Assembly: GCA_028281025.1 (NCBI GenBank) | Contig: JANQKR010000017.1 | Coordinates: 62,001-126,000 of the forward strand | DNA from: Croceivirga sp. | Lineage (GTDB): Bacteria; Bacteroidota; Bacteroidia; Flavobacteriales; Flavobacteriaceae | Length of the DNA: 64,000 nt | Direction of reading: 5' to 3' | In this document: one piece after another, positions 52,621 to 61,143 of the stretch | Layout of the letters: each line of letters begins with the position of its first letter | How positions within the stretch are numbered: the stretch's first letter is position 1 | The notes under the pieces: generated by a model | What the model saw: the letters and a program-made list of their open reading frames with translations, nothing else | The model's database searches: none | What the model was told of the DNA's origin: nothing | Position numbers and translations under genes: made by a program

Positions 52621-52698
52621 CTTGGAAATACCTGTTCTTACTTCCAATTTTCTTACCTTTTTCGGAACAGAACAAATCAAGGATATAATATCGATACA

Positions 52699-53550
52699 AT
52701 GATCAAAAAATTTTTATGTATAGGCCTATTGGGCCTTTTTGTCACACTCAACGCACAGGAAAGGCTAGGGGGATTGGCACTTTACACCGTAAGGGATGAT
52801 ATGGGCAAAGATGCTATGGGAACCTTGGAAAAGGTGGCCGAAATAGGCTATGCCACCATAGAGGCGGCCGGCTATGACGGTGGAAAGTATTATGGTATGA
52901 AGCCCCAACAATTTAAGGAGGCCCTTAAGGATTTAAAATTGCACCCTTTGAGTACCCATCAGAGTTCCATTACCCTAAAAAATGCTGATAAACAGTTTTC
53001 GGCTGCCAAGGAGGCTGGGTTTACCTACTTCGTGATTCCCATACCGCCTATGGGAATGTTCACTTTTGATCAGGCTACAAAGACCATGGGGATGAAAGGG
53101 TCTGTTAAGGACCTGGCGAAGATTCTCGATGAACTTGGGGAGAAAGCCGCAAAGTACGGTCTTCAATTGCTGTACCATAATCATGATTTTGAATTTAAAC
53201 CCAATGAAGATGGGGTAATACCCATTGATTATCTATTGGAAAATGTCAATCCGGAATACGTTAATTTTGAAATGGACCTGTTTTGGGTAACCAAGGCAGA
53301 AGCCGATCCCGTTGCTTATTTTGAAAAATATCCGGGACGATTCAAATTGTGGCATGTGAAGGATATGGGGGACAACGGATTGTTTGCTCCTGTGGGTGAA
53401 GGCAATATAGACTTCAAGAGAATTCTCGACAAAAAGGAACTGTCCGGTATGGAAGGCTATTTTGTGGAACAGGACATGACTTTTGATAAAAAACCGTTGG
53501 AGGCTATAAAAATAAGCCATAACGGGCTAAAGGAAATAGGATTCAAGTAA
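52699..53550 (+). CDS. Exported sugar phosphate isomerase/epimerase
   Basis: A 283-residue xylose isomerase-like TIM barrel with a signal peptide (MIKKFLCIGLLGLFVTLNAQ). GGLALYTVRDDMGKDAMGTLEKVAEIGYATIEAAGYDGGKYYG is the usual opening; metal-binding residues lie in LLYHNHDFEF, NFEMDLFWVTKAEADP, WHVKDMG and YFVEQD. Related Bacteroidota proteins are periplasmic and act on sugars, often next to oxidoreductases; none is near here. Terminator follows. Confidence 0.92.
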   Translation: MIKKFLCIGLLGLFVTLNAQERLGGLALYTVRDDMGKDAMGTLEKVAEIGYATIEAAGYDGGKYYGMKPQQFKEALKDLKLHPLSTHQSSITLKNADKQFSAAKEAGFTYFVIPIPPMGMFTFDQATKTMGMKGSVKDLAKILDELGEKAAKYGLQLLYHNHDFEFKPNEDGVIPIDYLLENVNPEYVNFEMDLFWVTKAEADPVAYFEKYPGRFKLWHVKDMGDNGLFAPVGEGNIDFKRILDKKELSGMEGYFVEQDMTFDKKPLEAIKISHNGLKEIGFK

Positions 53551-53572
53551 CACAGCAAGAGATATCCAGAGG

Positions 53573-53600
53573 AAAGCCCGCATTTGCGGGCTTTTCCTTT
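53573..53600 (+). terminator. Rho-independent terminator
   Basis: Stem AAAGCCCGCA/TGCGGGCTTT followed by TCCTTT, after the epimerase gene. Confidence 0.75.
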
Positions 53601-53682
53601 ATTGGCAAACCGTGTTTTGGATCTTTCAAGGGCGGTACTTCACCTCGCAAGTACGTCCAATTGCTAATGGGAATATGGAAAA

Positions 53683-54717
53683 TTAGTCTTCCATAAAAAT
53701 ACCTGCCCTTAGTTTTTCCGAATCGGAATCATCCGTTAGGTGCAGGTGTTTCCTGGGCAATACTACGGTCTCGTTTTCAAGGAGCGCTACTTTTCCTTTT
53801 CTCTTGATGGAGGAGTCATTGATATTTGGTTTTGAAATGGGTACAATATGTTGATTTTCCCTGGACCAATACCCAACATAACCATCGTTGTCCGCAATAA
53901 TACTGTTTTGTAACGGGGAGGAATACTTCAAATCCTCGGAGCGGCCGACGATAAAATTATTATTGTCCACAATGACATTATTGGTAAAGGTAAATGGCAT
54001 GTCTTCCGGCCCAAGCCAAAATGCGCTTTCGTAACTCTTGGTAATAATAGTGTTCCTAACCGTGAATCCATCAACATTATTGAATAACAATATGCCATTT
54101 CTACATTCGTGGAAAATACAATGGGACACCGTGGTATTGGGACCGTGAAGGTAAAGTCCGGCCTGGATTGCGGCTCCTTCCTTATTCCCTATAAAATAGC
54201 ACTGTACAACCTCTAAATCCCCTAAATCCTTATCTTCTTTTGCAATTGGATAGTAGTACGGTGTTGTTGGGTTTCCATTTCCCAAAAACTTTAGCCCACG
54301 GAAAGTAACATGTGGGGAAGCCACCAAAAATCCAAGGCTGTGTGGAAAAATGGTTTCCGAGTTATTTCCAGAAACCGATTGGATTTTTGGCATTTTCTCC
54401 TGTGTCCAATCCACGGCATTGGGCAGGTGTACCGCTTCAATGACAAATCGTGTTGTGTCCGTCATGACCCGAACAGGATTGATATCCATTCTATCTTCCA
54501 AGGTATAGATTCCCGGAAATAGTTTAATGGAAATAGTACCCGTTCCCGTCAAGCCGTTTGCCCTGGCAACCGCTTTTTTGATCGTTTGTAAGGGAAAATC
54601 CTTTGTTGCCGGGTTATGGTCATTTCCGTTTTCAGGGTCAACGTAAAGGTCCTGTGAAATGAGTTGATTGGAAAAGCTTAAAAAAAGGATTGAAAGAATG
54701 CAAAGGATTTTTTTCAT
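53683..54717 (-). CDS. Secreted right-handed parallel beta-helix protein
   Basis: A 344-residue secreted protein. MKKILCILSILFLSFSNQLISQ is a signal peptide; this ATG at 54717 is preferred to the earlier 54777. LYVDPENGNDHNPATKDFPLQTIKKAVARA is the usual start of beta-helix enzymes and DUF1565-like proteins, and repeated strands with GVTFRGLKF, VVQCYFIGN, TVSHCIFHECRNGILLFNNV and FTVRNTIITKSYESAF form helix turns. Such proteins are often polysaccharide lyases or binding proteins, but no catalytic residues can be assigned. Divergent from the HTH-like membrane protein. Confidence 0.85.
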   Translation of the reverse strand: MKKILCILSILFLSFSNQLISQDLYVDPENGNDHNPATKDFPLQTIKKAVARANGLTGTGTISIKLFPGIYTLEDRMDINPVRVMTDTTRFVIEAVHLPNAVDWTQEKMPKIQSVSGNNSETIFPHSLGFLVASPHVTFRGLKFLGNGNPTTPYYYPIAKEDKDLGDLEVVQCYFIGNKEGAAIQAGLYLHGPNTTVSHCIFHECRNGILLFNNVDGFTVRNTIITKSYESAFWLGPEDMPFTFTNNVIVDNNNFIVGRSEDLKYSSPLQNSIIADNDGYVGYWSRENQHIVPISKPNINDSSIKRKGKVALLENETVVLPRKHLHLTDDSDSEKLRAGIFMED

Positions 54718-54865
54718 GATAATTATTCTATTTTTGACCACTGCCAAAGGCTTTGTGGAACCGTATTTAAATACCAATCTACACCAACCTTTGGCGTATG
54801 TACAAAGAAGTTCCGTTCACGTTTGTTCATCTTCATTCATAAAGTATAATTCATTGTAGGTCAGA

Positions 54866-56143
54866 ATGCTATCTTTTGAAAAATCAATCGCTATTTGTTT
54901 GAAAACCGTGGAGGAACGGTTTGATAAAGGAGGCAGTGAACAATGGTCCACCCAAGATTTTATACAACTGGCCGAAGCCATACATGCCGAAACCGGGACC
55001 TTGTTGAGCGTATCGACATTAAAGCGGCTTTGGGGGAAGGTAAAGCACAACACAAAACCCAATCGTTCTACTTTGGATGCCTTGGCCCAGTATATAGCAT
55101 ATGGGGACTGGGTGGATTTTATGAAATCATTGGAGAAAAAAGAACCTCGGATTTTCCCTGCCAGGAACGTTGAAAAGCGAAAATCAAAAAAGGTATTATG
55201 GACCGTTTTTGGTCTTGGGATACTATTGGCGATTTTGGTGTATGCCTTTCGGGGGGGATTGGATGCTGAACCAACAAGGATTTTTGGGGATCTTTCCTTT
55301 ACAAGCAAGGTAATAAGTGATGATATTCCCAATTCCGTGGTCTTTACCTTTAATCCGGTCAACGTCCCGGAGGGTGCAAAAGTGGAAATCCAACAGAGTT
55401 GGGACGCTCGGAAACGGACGCCTATCGATAATTTGGATAGTGTTGCAACCAGTATCTATATGAGACCTGGTTATTTCAAAGCAAAGTTGGTCGTGGATGA
55501 TTCCATTGTGGCGGAAGATGATGTCTACATTCCGACTGACGGTTGGTTGGGGCTCATTGAACGCGATCCAAAACCAATATACCTTAAGAGCGATGAGATA
55601 CACGTTGACCAGAACCTGGCCATAACCCCTGAGGTACTGCGTCCCTATGGCATAGATCCTTTAAAAGAAGAGACCTGGGTAAGTTTTTATAATGTTCGCG
55701 ATTTTGGGGAGTTGTATACTGATGGTTTCACGATGGAAACCAGTGTAAAAAACACCTGGGACCAAGGGATGGGCAAATGCCAGAATGTTCGAATAGCAAT
55801 TTTGTACGATGGTGGGGCCATCATAATTCCGCTTTCTGCAAAAGGCTGCGCCTCCAATCTGGGAATCATGGCCTTTAACGACCAAATTATTGATGGAAAG
55901 AAAAATGACCTCTCTGGTTTTGGCGTCGATTTTAACGAGTTTCAGAACCTCAAATGTGCCTTCAAAAACGAACAATTGGAATTTTATGTCAATGGGGTGG
56001 AGGTGTTTTCGATGGATACTGCCAAACTCCATAAAAGAATAGTGGGAATCGTTTACCATTTTGAAGGCTCTGGAGCAATCAAGGAGTTGCTATTTAGCAA
56101 TGCCGAAGGGATTGTTTATCAGGAAGCATTTACTTCACCTTGA
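54866..56143 (+). CDS. Membrane-anchored HTH-like regulator with LamG-like outer domain
   Basis: A 425-residue protein, not a known named family. Residues 1-90 form a cytoplasmic domain with FDKGGSEQWSTQDFIQLAEAIH and LLSVSTLKRLWGKVKHN followed by STLDALAQYIAYGDWVDF, which look like a helix-turn-helix-type DNA-binding module. A basic stretch (EKRKSKK) precedes one membrane helix (about 110-129). The periplasmic part (130-425) has beta-rich text and ends with a jelly-roll-like region, FKNEQLEFYVNGVEVFSMD and IVGIVYHFEGSGAIKELLF. A ToxR/CadC-like one-component role is inference. It is divergent from the beta-helix gene. Confidence 0.75.
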   Translation: MLSFEKSIAICLKTVEERFDKGGSEQWSTQDFIQLAEAIHAETGTLLSVSTLKRLWGKVKHNTKPNRSTLDALAQYIAYGDWVDFMKSLEKKEPRIFPARNVEKRKSKKVLWTVFGLGILLAILVYAFRGGLDAEPTRIFGDLSFTSKVISDDIPNSVVFTFNPVNVPEGAKVEIQQSWDARKRTPIDNLDSVATSIYMRPGYFKAKLVVDDSIVAEDDVYIPTDGWLGLIERDPKPIYLKSDEIHVDQNLAITPEVLRPYGIDPLKEETWVSFYNVRDFGELYTDGFTMETSVKNTWDQGMGKCQNVRIAILYDGGAIIIPLSAKGCASNLGIMAFNDQIIDGKKNDLSGFGVDFNEFQNLKCAFKNEQLEFYVNGVEVFSMDTAKLHKRIVGIVYHFEGSGAIKELLFSNAEGIVYQEAFTSP

Positions 56144-56341
56144 ATTTTTCGTGGGCATAGGGATAACATCAAAGCATCTGTCCAAGAGAAAGGACAAATC
56201 CCTGGATTCAGATATCGGTGATGCCCGTATTTCAACAATGCTATGTCGTCTGGGCAATACGGCCCCATTTTCTGAATTGACAATTCGGAATTTCACGGAA
56301 TTGATTTTCTACATCAATCAATGGAAAATTTGATTTACTTA

Positions 56342-56387
56342 ATATTTTCCACTAGTTTTGGAAAATATCTAAATCAAAATATTTTCC
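56342..56387 (+). promoter_or_regulatory. Candidate TetR operators
   Basis: Three 9-bp copies in alternating orientation: ATATTTTCC (56342-56350), GGAAAATAT (56360-56368) and ATATTTTCC (56379-56387), the last ending at the ATG of the TetR gene. They give two inverted repeats with 9- and 10-nt spacers; a further GGAAAAT lies at 56323. Their place suggests self-repression. Confidence 0.6.
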
Positions 56388-57008
56388 ATGCCTGTTACGG
56401 AAATCACCGATAAGGAAATTGCTGATATCGCCTTAAATCAATTTTTAAAGGATGGTATTCAGGAGTTCACCATTAAAAAATTAACGGCACTAACGGGCAT
56501 TTCAACCAAAACGGTGTATAAAATTTTTGGCGACAAGACCAACTTGCTCCGAGTATGCCTTACCACTCACTACTCCCGGCTTTTTAAAATTCTTCGGGAA
56601 AAGAATTCCGAAGCAAGCAATCCCGTAGTTTCGTTTTTAGAGATCTTGTATTTTATTGCAGAGCTCGAGTTTAAGGTGAATCCAAAGTTCTATGCCGATC
56701 TGAACAAGTACTATCCAACACTTCAGGATGAAATCATAACCACAAATCAAGACGCGGAATTCCTTTTTGCACATGCAATCGATCAAGGCATACATCAAGG
56801 TTTTTTTGAAAGCGAAATCGACCCGAAAATTGTGCTAATAAGTTTGCGGCAGCTGTATGCCAGTATTACCAGGGACAGGCTTTTTGAAGGGTTCGATTAT
56901 CCGGTCAAAACACTTTTGGACAATACCGTTTACCTTTTTATTAAGGGGATGTGTACGCCTTTAGGGCTGCAAAAACTCCATGAATTTACAAAAACACGGA
57001 ATACATAA
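56388..57008 (+). CDS. TetR/AcrR family transcriptional regulator
   Basis: A 206-residue repressor. The N-terminal HTH is IADIALNQFLKDGIQEFTIKKLTALTGISTKTVYKIFGDKTNLLR; the rest is the helical ligand domain with unknown inducer, including EILYFIAELEFKVNPKFYADL. It starts at ATG 56388, directly behind a palindromic site. The GH20-like gene begins 15 nt downstream, so both are likely in one transcript and the repressor may respond to a cell-wall or chitin-like sugar product (inference). Confidence 0.93.
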   Translation: MPVTEITDKEIADIALNQFLKDGIQEFTIKKLTALTGISTKTVYKIFGDKTNLLRVCLTTHYSRLFKILREKNSEASNPVVSFLEILYFIAELEFKVNPKFYADLNKYYPTLQDEIITTNQDAEFLFAHAIDQGIHQGFFESEIDPKIVLISLRQLYASITRDRLFEGFDYPVKTLLDNTVYLFIKGMCTPLGLQKLHEFTKTRNT

Positions 57009-57023
57009 TTCACAACGATCATC

Positions 57024-59222
57024 ATGAAAAAGGCACTTAAAATTTTGGGATATTTACTTTTGGCCGTTCTCCTTTTTGTTATAGGCGCTGTTATCTTTTT
57101 TACCTCCAAATACGATAAGGCATCAGAAGCCATCAACGAGCGGGAAAAGGTATTTGCAGATTCGGATGTTTCCTTTTACCGTTTTGAGATGGAAAGTGAT
57201 TCGATAAACGAATGGATGCTATTGCCCGTGCCAAAAAGAATCAGACCCAGAGCGGGAAAATTTGCCTGGCCCGCCCAATGGGAAATCGTTTCGGATATAC
57301 CAAAATCCAAGGATTGGGTCGAGCGTCTCCTTGGTATTGATACCAATATGGGGGACGGCAAAGCTTCAATTCAATTTTTAGAGCGTAAGGATCTGGATCC
57401 CGAAAGCTATGAATTCACTATTGGTCCAAAGGGCATTGAAGTCCACTATTCCGATGAGGCAGGGGCCTATTATGCCGTGGTTAGCCTGTACCATCTAAAA
57501 AAACAGTTTCCCGATACCGTCGAATCCGTTCAGGTGTTGGACCAACCGGACTTGTCCATTAGGGGGTTTATGTTGGATATCAGCAGGGATAAGGTGCCCC
57601 AGCTTCACACCTTAAAAAGTCTTGTGGACAAGCTTTCCTTATTGAAATACAACCATCTGCAATTATATGTCGAAGGTTTTTCATTTGGTTATCCCAGTTT
57701 TAAAGGGCTATGGGAAGGGAAAGAGACTCCCTTGACGCCAGAAGAGATCAAAGCCTTGGATAGCTATTGCAGTGAACGATTTATTGAATTGGTCCCTAAC
57801 CAAAACTCATTGGGCCATATGCAGCCCTGGTTGGAGACATCGGAATATGCCCATTTGGCCGAATGTCCCGATGGTTATGAGATCATGCCGATGCAAAAGG
57901 TGAAAACCACTTTGGACGTCAGTAATGAGGAAAGTATTGCGCTAATTGAGCAAATGATGGACGATATGTTGCCCAATTTCAGTTCGGGCAAATTCAACGC
58001 CAACTTGGATGAACCTTTTGAACTTGGGCATTGCAACAACTCGGATTTGGCCGAAGAAGTAGGGGTGGGCCAACTCTATCTGGATTTTGTGGTAAAGGTA
58101 TACGAGTTGGCCCAGGATCGGGGGAAGGAATTTTGGATGTGGGGGGACATCATCGGAAAACATCCCGAGCTATTGGATAGTCTGCCCAGTGACATTACGG
58201 TTTTGGAATGGGGATATGAAGCGGAACATCCATTTGCAAACAATACGGAACGCATTAAGCAAGCTGGTTTTAATTTTTTGGTCTGCCCTGGTACCAGTAG
58301 CTGGATGACACTCACCGGTAGAACCGATAATATGCTGGGAAACATTGAAAATGCAGTTCATAACGGTATTAAGAATGGGGCAAGGGGAATGTTGCTTACG
58401 GATTGGGGGGACCTGGGACATTGGCAGTATTTGCCCATCAGTTACCCAGGGATTGCTTATGCCGGTGCCATTAGTTGGAATGGCAATACGTCCAGAAACC
58501 TGTCCCTGGAAAGGTATTTGAACAACTACATATTTGAGGAAAAGCATCGGAATCTGGGTGAAATCGTTATGGATATGGGACAGTCCTATCATTACGAAGA
58601 GTTTCATATGCCCAATTCAAGTCTTAACTTCTGGGCCTATCAATTCGGGATTTCCAATCCGGTCTTACAGGAATCCATATATGGTGCGATAGAAAGGAAG
58701 ATTCCTGAATTGATCGGGGATAGTCTTGCCGATATCCTTGTTCAAAGTCGCTTTCAAAACCGAAAACGGTTTGAAGTGGAAGCCTTACATCAACACCTGG
58801 ACAAAATAGAGTCGGATTTGAATTATTTTGTTGATGAAAAGAGTCTTTCGGGAAATTCCATGGGGGATGGGGAAAAAAGTCAAACGGAAAACCAACTTAG
58901 AAATGGAATTCAAATGGTCCGCTTGGGAGCGGAAATGAGGAAGTATAGTGCAGAAAAGGAGGATTGGACAAGTGAAGAACGATTGGTCCATTTGACAGCA
59001 ATGAAGGATCGGTTGAATTCCATACAGGAGGAACACCGTCGTTTATGGCTTATCCATAACAAAGAAGGTGGATTGGACAGAAGTATGAAGTCCTTTCGTA
59101 AGTTGGATACGGAATTGGAACGGCTTATAAAAGTAGAGAATGGCAGTGCTTTTGGAAAGAAAATGGAACGCTTGAAAGAGAAGGTTATAGGAGGTGCGGT
59201 CAATTGGTTTTTGGAGGAATAG
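57024..59222 (+). CDS. GH20-like beta-N-acetylhexosaminidase, membrane anchored
   Basis: A 732-residue glycoside hydrolase. An N-terminal helix (LGYLLLAVLLFVIGAVIFF) anchors it or acts as an uncleaved signal. The GH20b-like domain has YEFTIGPKGIEVHYSDEAGAYYAVVSL, followed by the barrel: LSIRGFMLDISRDKVPQ, YNHLQLYVEGF, ELVPNQNSLGHMQPW and the catalytic Asp-Glu pair in NLDEPFELG (Asp329-Glu330). WMWGDIIGKHPE and WGYEAEHPF contribute to the active site. A C-terminal helical part (about 560-732) is rich in charged residues. It should release terminal hexosamines. Downstream of TetR in the same transcript. Confidence 0.88.
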   Translation: MKKALKILGYLLLAVLLFVIGAVIFFTSKYDKASEAINEREKVFADSDVSFYRFEMESDSINEWMLLPVPKRIRPRAGKFAWPAQWEIVSDIPKSKDWVERLLGIDTNMGDGKASIQFLERKDLDPESYEFTIGPKGIEVHYSDEAGAYYAVVSLYHLKKQFPDTVESVQVLDQPDLSIRGFMLDISRDKVPQLHTLKSLVDKLSLLKYNHLQLYVEGFSFGYPSFKGLWEGKETPLTPEEIKALDSYCSERFIELVPNQNSLGHMQPWLETSEYAHLAECPDGYEIMPMQKVKTTLDVSNEESIALIEQMMDDMLPNFSSGKFNANLDEPFELGHCNNSDLAEEVGVGQLYLDFVVKVYELAQDRGKEFWMWGDIIGKHPELLDSLPSDITVLEWGYEAEHPFANNTERIKQAGFNFLVCPGTSSWMTLTGRTDNMLGNIENAVHNGIKNGARGMLLTDWGDLGHWQYLPISYPGIAYAGAISWNGNTSRNLSLERYLNNYIFEEKHRNLGEIVMDMGQSYHYEEFHMPNSSLNFWAYQFGISNPVLQESIYGAIERKIPELIGDSLADILVQSRFQNRKRFEVEALHQHLDKIESDLNYFVDEKSLSGNSMGDGEKSQTENQLRNGIQMVRLGAEMRKYSAEKEDWTSEERLVHLTAMKDRLNSIQEEHRRLWLIHNKEGGLDRSMKSFRKLDTELERLIKVENGSAFGKKMERLKEKVIGGAVNWFLEE

Positions 59223-59412
59223 GGAATTCCGAGGTTTGGGGAAATGTAGGGCTCATATATCCACAGCAAACCTATTTATTACATCCACTCACTGAATTCG
59301 TAAGGGCGTGAACCAAAAAAAGGAATGCGAAAGGTAGAATTTGAAGATGGAGTTCCATAAAACGTTTATTTGCCGGAACCGGAAAGAAAATGGTCGCCCC
59401 TAAAACCTAAAA

Positions 59413-59994
59413 TCAACGGTATATATTGGAAATCTTCACCTTTTTGGGTTCTAAGACGTTCTTCCCATACGCTGTAAAATAGCTGTGATCTTGTAAAAAC
59501 TTATTGTTGTTCGCTATCCATTCTTCATCGGAATACGTCAATCCAAGTTCCATTTCCCATTCGGAGCGCAACATTTCCCGGTATATGGGATAGCTCTCAA
59601 AAGATAAATGGATAAGGTCTGCGTCACATACCACTTGCTCCAAAATATGTTTTGGACTTTGGGGTATTTTTGTTGCACCGATACAACCCAGGACAATAGT
59701 GGTTTTATCTTCAGGATATTGGTGTTCCGATAACCATTTGCTTGCGAAGCGCATACTTACTTCTTCATGGCCGTTATAACATTTTATATGCCCCAAATCA
59801 TGGAAGACCGCTGCAAGCAAAACCATTTCCAACTCATCTTCCGTTAAATTCTCCGCCCTGCCAATCCTTCCGGCACCCTCCAACACCGTTAAGGTATGAT
59901 GTAGATTGTGGAACACCCGATTTTTGGGCTGTTCGGCAATAATTAACTGCGCCACAAAGACGGCTGCACGAAGTACGATGTTTTGATTGTCCAT
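59413..59994 (-). CDS. HD domain-containing phosphohydrolase
   Basis: A 193-residue cytoplasmic protein of the HD superfamily. Metal ligands are in FHNLHHTLTV, AAVFHDLGHIKCYNGHEEVS and VVCDADLIHLS. The substrate is unknown; nucleotides are likely. ATG 59994 begins MDNQNIVLRAA. A palindromic site resembling a TetR operator lies about 70-95 nt upstream. It stands alone between convergent and codirectional genes. Confidence 0.88.
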   Translation of the reverse strand: MDNQNIVLRAAVFVAQLIIAEQPKNRVFHNLHHTLTVLEGAGRIGRAENLTEDELEMVLLAAVFHDLGHIKCYNGHEEVSMRFASKWLSEHQYPEDKTTIVLGCIGATKIPQSPKHILEQVVCDADLIHLSFESYPIYREMLRSEWEMELGLTYSDEEWIANNNKFLQDHSYFTAYGKNVLEPKKVKISNIYR

Positions 59995-60063
59995 TTTACG
60001 TATTTTTTAGTTTATCAAATTTTTTGACATGTTTTCCGATCAACGCCCACATCAGTAATCCTT

Positions 60064-60090
60064 ATCGGTAAAACAGTTGTACCGATCGGT
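60064..60090 (-). promoter_or_regulatory. Palindromic operator-like site upstream of the HD gene
   Basis: ATCGGTA (60064-60070) and TACCGAT (60080-60086) form a perfect 7-bp inverted repeat with a 9-nt spacer, and ACCGATCGGT (60081-60090) is itself a perfect palindrome. Such ACCGATCGGT sites are typical of TetR-family operators. Confidence 0.45.
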
Positions 60091-60108
60091 TTAACTCCTT
60101 GAATGGGG

Positions 60109-61092
60109 TTACCATTCCCAACCAATACCAGTTCTTATAATATAATCCGTTTCACTTGCGTTTTGGGCCGGCCGGTTATCATAGTTAAGTGAGATGCCAA
60201 GCCGGATAAAGAGGTCCAGAGGGAGTTCATACTTTGTATCAAAAGTGATGTCCGCCCTATACCGCCCTGTTTCGGTCAGGCCGGAGTATCCCATAAAAAC
60301 CAATGCCAGTTCCAAATTCCCCGTATCATATAAATTCAATTCGCTGCCCAAATATCCTTCCCAGGTGTTGCGATTTGTCGTTTCATTGGTAAATCGCTCC
60401 AAATTGTTGTTAACCCCGGCTTTTACGCCCCAGTAAGCCCTGTTGGAACTAATAATGAATTTGCCAACCCCGAGCTGGGAATTGGCGCGCAGGTCAATGA
60501 GTTGTTCCGTGTTTGAAAGTGTGGCAACAGTGCCGATCAAATACCAGTTTTTGAGCAAAATACGACGGTAATTCAATAAGCCATCGCTACGACTGACAGG
60601 TGCTACGTTGTCCTGACTTGATCTTAGGATATTATAGGCAATATCGGCCGTCCATTTATCGGTTTTATAGCCCATGGAACTGCGTAACGAAAATTGACGC
60701 AGGTCCTGGGCTTTGGTCAAATTAAAACCTACTTCTATGGCTGCATTGAACCGATTTGCAAACCCTTGTTTAAACGGGTTCAAATAGACGATTTCATCTA
60801 AGGTACACGTGGTATAAATGGAGTCATTGTCAAAAACCTTTATCCTTTGATCGGCAATGGAGGCTATTCTCCCTTGATATAATTTGTCCTCAATACTCAC
60901 CACAAATTTTGATTCCGTATGGATTTCCTTGATGCTTAACCACTTCACTTTAAAATTTTCATCCCCATAAGGAACATCAATTTCGAGCACCCCTTTTTCC
61001 ATTTTCTTTATTTCGCCTATCACCTTGTTTCCGGAATCAAAAACAAGTGTGTCCGATTGGCCCCATGTCTTTTGACAACAAAGAAAAACCAC
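60109..61092 (-). CDS. DUF481 outer-membrane protein
   Basis: A 327-residue beta-barrel protein of the DUF481 (salt-induced) family. DTLVFDSGNKVIGEIKKMEKGVLEIDVPYGDENFKVKWLSI is the usual N-terminal domain; the barrel has RFNAAIEVGFNLTKAQDL, WTADIAYNIL, SNRAYWGVKAGVNNN and ends RTGIGWEW. The annotated GTG start at 61092 gives a clipped signal (MVFLCCQKTWGQ), while the frame continues upstream as KKVQKIELPRSYLALLVVF, a proper signal sequence, up to the stop codon of the preceding gene with no ATG, GTG or TTG in between. The true start is therefore uncertain. Confidence 0.8.
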   Translation of the reverse strand: MVFLCCQKTWGQSDTLVFDSGNKVIGEIKKMEKGVLEIDVPYGDENFKVKWLSIKEIHTESKFVVSIEDKLYQGRIASIADQRIKVFDNDSIYTTCTLDEIVYLNPFKQGFANRFNAAIEVGFNLTKAQDLRQFSLRSSMGYKTDKWTADIAYNILRSSQDNVAPVSRSDGLLNYRRILLKNWYLIGTVATLSNTEQLIDLRANSQLGVGKFIISSNRAYWGVKAGVNNNLERFTNETTNRNTWEGYLGSELNLYDTGNLELALVFMGYSGLTETGRYRADITFDTKYELPLDLFIRLGISLNYDNRPAQNASETDYIIRTGIGWEW

Positions 61093-61143
61093 TAACAGCG
61101 CTAAATAACTTCTTGGTAACTCTATTTTCTGGACTTTTTTAAG

